This document shows, in pieces, positions 23,021 to 24,116 of a stretch of 24,116 nucleotides of DNA. The notes beneath the pieces are model-generated. The model had not been told where the DNA came from, searched no databases, and was given only the letters and a program-made list of their open reading frames with translations. The translations under genes were made by a program, and so were the position numbers. This DNA comes from JAKASX01 sp035534495 (GTDB lineage Bacteria > Acidobacteriota > Terriglobia > Acidiferrales > UBA7541): NCBI GenBank assembly GCA_035534495.1, contig DATLRW010000073.1, forward strand, positions 1 through 24,116, read 5' to 3'. The stretch's first letter is position 1; every line of letters starts with the position of its first letter.

Positions 23021-23049
23021 AGCATAGGCACTGGGAGGGGAATTGTCAA
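23021..23049 (-). promoter_or_regulatory. Sigma70-type promoter for the polysaccharide operon
   Basis: On the minus strand a perfect -35 box TTGACA (23049-23044) is followed by an exactly 17-bp spacer and a -10 box TATGCT (23026-23021, four of six consensus bases). Transcription would start near 23014, leaving a leader of about 40 nt before the regulator's ATG at 22976. It lies at the edge of the AT-rich block. Confidence 0.65.
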
Positions 23050-23050
23050 C

Positions 23051-23107
23051 TAGGTAAATAGAACAAACTATAGATTACCTATGTAATAACTCTGCATATA
23101 CTGCATA
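23051..23107. promoter_or_regulatory. AT-rich repeat block upstream of the operon promoter
   Basis: Immediately upstream of the -35 box are TAGGTAA and its inverse TTACCTA, separated by 17 bp. CTGCATA follows, repeated at a 9-bp spacing. Position and symmetry suggest activator binding or an UP-element-like region. No regulator can be assigned from the sequence. Confidence 0.35.
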
Positions 23108-23305
23108 GTACGATATCCCTCGCCGCTATGATGGCGCAGAGCGACAGAACTTCGGTGATGCCCGGCGAGCCGTCGCACCGGCAAGTCAGCCGCCCCTTGC
23201 TCAGCGGCAATAGCCCCGGCAAACAAACGCAACCCGCTCTCATTTCCATTCTTTCATTCGCTTTCTTTCATTTGTCTCACTCGTCTCGACGAAAACACCC
23301 GCAGG

Positions 23306-23349
23306 CTCCCCTCGCGGGAGAGACTCCGGCGGTCGTCAGGGCGCCGGGG
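23306..23349 (+). promoter_or_regulatory. Tandem hairpins upstream of the oxidoreductase gene
   Basis: CTCCC/GGGAG (23306-23310, 23316-23320) forms a 5-bp stem. CCGGCG/CGCCGG (23326-23331, 23342-23347, extendable by a wobble and a C-G pair) forms a second. They lie about 100 nt before the GTG start at 23447 and could be part of a leader or a bidirectional insulator. No known riboswitch could be matched. Confidence 0.3.
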
Positions 23350-23436
23350 AGGAATTTGGCCAGGATACCCCTGCCGCTGGCAAGCCTGTTTCCGGTGCGA
23401 ATCGGGTGTGGTAAAGTACGGTACATTCAAAGCATC

Positions 23437-23442
23437 GGAGGT
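23437..23442 (+). promoter_or_regulatory. Ribosome binding site setting a GTG start
   Basis: GGAGGT stands 4 nt before the GTG at 23447 and decides this start for the oxidoreductase subunit. The first in-frame ATG lies 11 codons further in, inside the conserved glycine-rich segment, and would truncate the fold. Confidence 0.7.
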
Positions 23443-23446
23443 GGGT

Positions 23447-24116
23447 GTGTCTGAGAAATCCCCTCTCTCTTCCTTCTCCTGGATGATCGGCGGACCCCAA
23501 GGCAGTGGAATCAACGTCAGCGCGGAGACCTTTGCCAAGGCCCTGTCCCGCGCGGGGTATTACGTCTTTGGCCAGATCGAGTATCACTCCAACATCAAAG
23601 GGAAGCACAGCGCGTACCGGCTTCGTATTTCCGACCAGCCGGTCAGTTCCCACGTCGAAGCGGTCCACCTGCTCTCGGCGCTCGATGAGGAAACCCTGGT
23701 GGGCGATCTGTATCACGAATTTCCCGCCCATCCCGGTCACAGTCACGAGATCGCTCCCGGCGGCGCGATCCTCTACGACCGCGAGCACGCCCAATTCGCC
23801 GAGTGGATCGAGCGGAGCGACATTCAGCTTTGGGAGATGCCCTACGCCGAATTGCTCGAAAAGGCGTTAGCCGATTACGACAAGGCCGGCCAGGCCCGCG
23901 CCTACCGCATTATGAACAACAGCATGGTGCTGGGCGCTTCGGTCGGCGCCCTCGGCTTTAATTTCGAAGCGGTCGCGCAGGCCATTCGCGAAAGCTTTGG
24001 CGCCAAGGCAGGGAAAGTGGCCGAAATGAACGTGAGCGCGGCGCGCCTGGCCGACGAATATGCGCGAGAACGATTCTCACGAAAAATCCCCTACCAACTG
24101 CCGCCCATGCCGGCTC
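23447..24116 (+). CDS. korA: 2-oxoacid:acceptor oxidoreductase, alpha subunit (N-terminal part, runs off right edge)
   Basis: The first 223 codons of a KorA-type subunit, which with a beta subunit oxidatively decarboxylates 2-oxoglutarate or a related 2-oxoacid using CoA and ferredoxin. After 'SWMIGGPQGSGINVSAETFA' come 'AGYYVFGQIEYHSNIKGKHS' and 'YRLRISDQPVSSHVEAVHLL', typical of the gamma-like domain fused to the N-terminus of alpha in these enzymes. 'RIMNNSMVLGASVGALGFN' and 'AIRESFGAKAGKVAEMN' complete the domain. The pyrimidine-binding alpha domain lies beyond the window. The GTG at 23447 is preceded by GGAGGT (23437-23442). It is transcribed away from the polysaccharide cluster and is probably unrelated housekeeping. 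The exact substrate (2-oxoglutarate, pyruvate or other) is not determined by this part. Confidence 0.88.
   Translation, partial: MSEKSPLSSFSWMIGGPQGSGINVSAETFAKALSRAGYYVFGQIEYHSNIKGKHSAYRLRISDQPVSSHVEAVHLLSALDEETLVGDLYHEFPAHPGHSHEIAPGGAILYDREHAQFAEWIERSDIQLWEMPYAELLEKALADYDKAGQARAYRIMNNSMVLGASVGALGFNFEAVAQAIRESFGAKAGKVAEMNVSAARLADEYARERFSRKIPYQLPPMPA

Larger units (their letters stand above)
22977..23446. other. Divergent intergenic region between the cluster and the oxidoreductase
   Basis: These 470 bp carry the sigma70-type promoter for the cluster (23021-23049) and an AT-rich block (about 23041-23115) that contrasts with the GC-rich surroundings. The block holds an inverted repeat TAGGTAA/TTACCTA (23051-23057, 23075-23081) and a direct repeat CTGCATA (23092-23098, 23101-23107). 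Next comes a pyrimidine-rich tract (23239-23289) with a near-perfect 12-mer repeat (23249-23260, 23263-23274). Two GC-rich hairpins (23306-23320, 23324-23349) lie on the oxidoreductase side. I see no convincing protein-coding gene here. Confidence 0.65.

Noticed and set aside
23136..23210. Cyclic-di-GMP riboswitch suggested by the GC-rich structured stretch
   Set aside because: No match to the conserved core of either class on either strand.
23300..23400. Glycine- or cobalamin-riboswitch-like words (GGGAGAGAC; CCGGTGCGAATC) before the oxidoreductase
   Set aside because: Only isolated words match. The required second helix, core and spacing are absent, and too little sequence remains before the start codon for a cobalamin aptamer.
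1..24116. CRISPR arrays, tRNA or rRNA genes
   Set aside because: No regularly spaced repeats and no recognisable tRNA or rRNA signatures were seen on either strand.

Overview
The window is dominated by one long exopolysaccharide or capsule biosynthesis cluster on the minus strand, running from a regulator at about 22976 down to a polymerase-like membrane protein ending at 1702. The DNA is GC-rich in the cluster. Gene content (UpxY-type NusG paralog, Wza/Wzc export pair, TPR protein with a carbohydrate-binding-like tail, several GT2/GT4 enzymes) and the unlinked 2-oxoacid:ferredoxin oxidoreductase at the right edge resemble loci of Acidobacteriota-like soil bacteria. That placement is an inference from gene style, not from a marker gene.

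Left edge (1-1701): the start of an IS630-like transposase runs off the left end on the minus strand. It abuts, back to back, a DUF3800-like gene on the plus strand (81-938) whose conserved N-terminus seems to be missing. A 763-bp stretch follows that holds one possible small membrane-protein gene (1066-1467, minus), short repeats and an interleaved palindrome array at 1541-1581.

Cluster (1702-22976, all minus). In transcription order: NarL/LuxR-type regulator with a degenerate receiver; stand-alone degenerate receiver; secreted FecR-like protein; UpxY/NusG-like antiterminator; Wza-type exporter; Wzc-type tyrosine autokinase; TPR plus CBM-like membrane protein; O-antigen polymerase/ligase family protein; initiating phosphoglycosyltransferase; WecG/TagA glycosyltransferase; Wzx flippase; UDP-galactopyranose mutase; six further glycosyltransferases (GT4, GT2, GT2, GT4, GT2, GT4); and a second O-antigen polymerase/ligase-like protein. 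Short gaps and 4-bp start/stop overlaps in the second half indicate one co-transcribed unit. A strong sigma70-type promoter (TTGACA, 17 bp, TATGCT) lies just upstream of the first gene.

How it works together (inference): the phosphoglycosyltransferase loads the first sugar phosphate on undecaprenyl phosphate, the glycosyltransferases complete a repeat unit that probably contains galactofuranose, Wzx flips it, a Wzy-like protein polymerises it, and Wzc/Wza control length and export. The head of the operon is a regulatory module in which both receiver domains lack phosphorylation residues.

The clearest anomaly is a single-base frameshift at 4787-4790 that splits one GT2 gene in two. Right edge (22977-24116): a 470-bp divergent intergenic region and the 5' part of a plus-strand 2-oxoacid:acceptor oxidoreductase alpha subunit running off the window.
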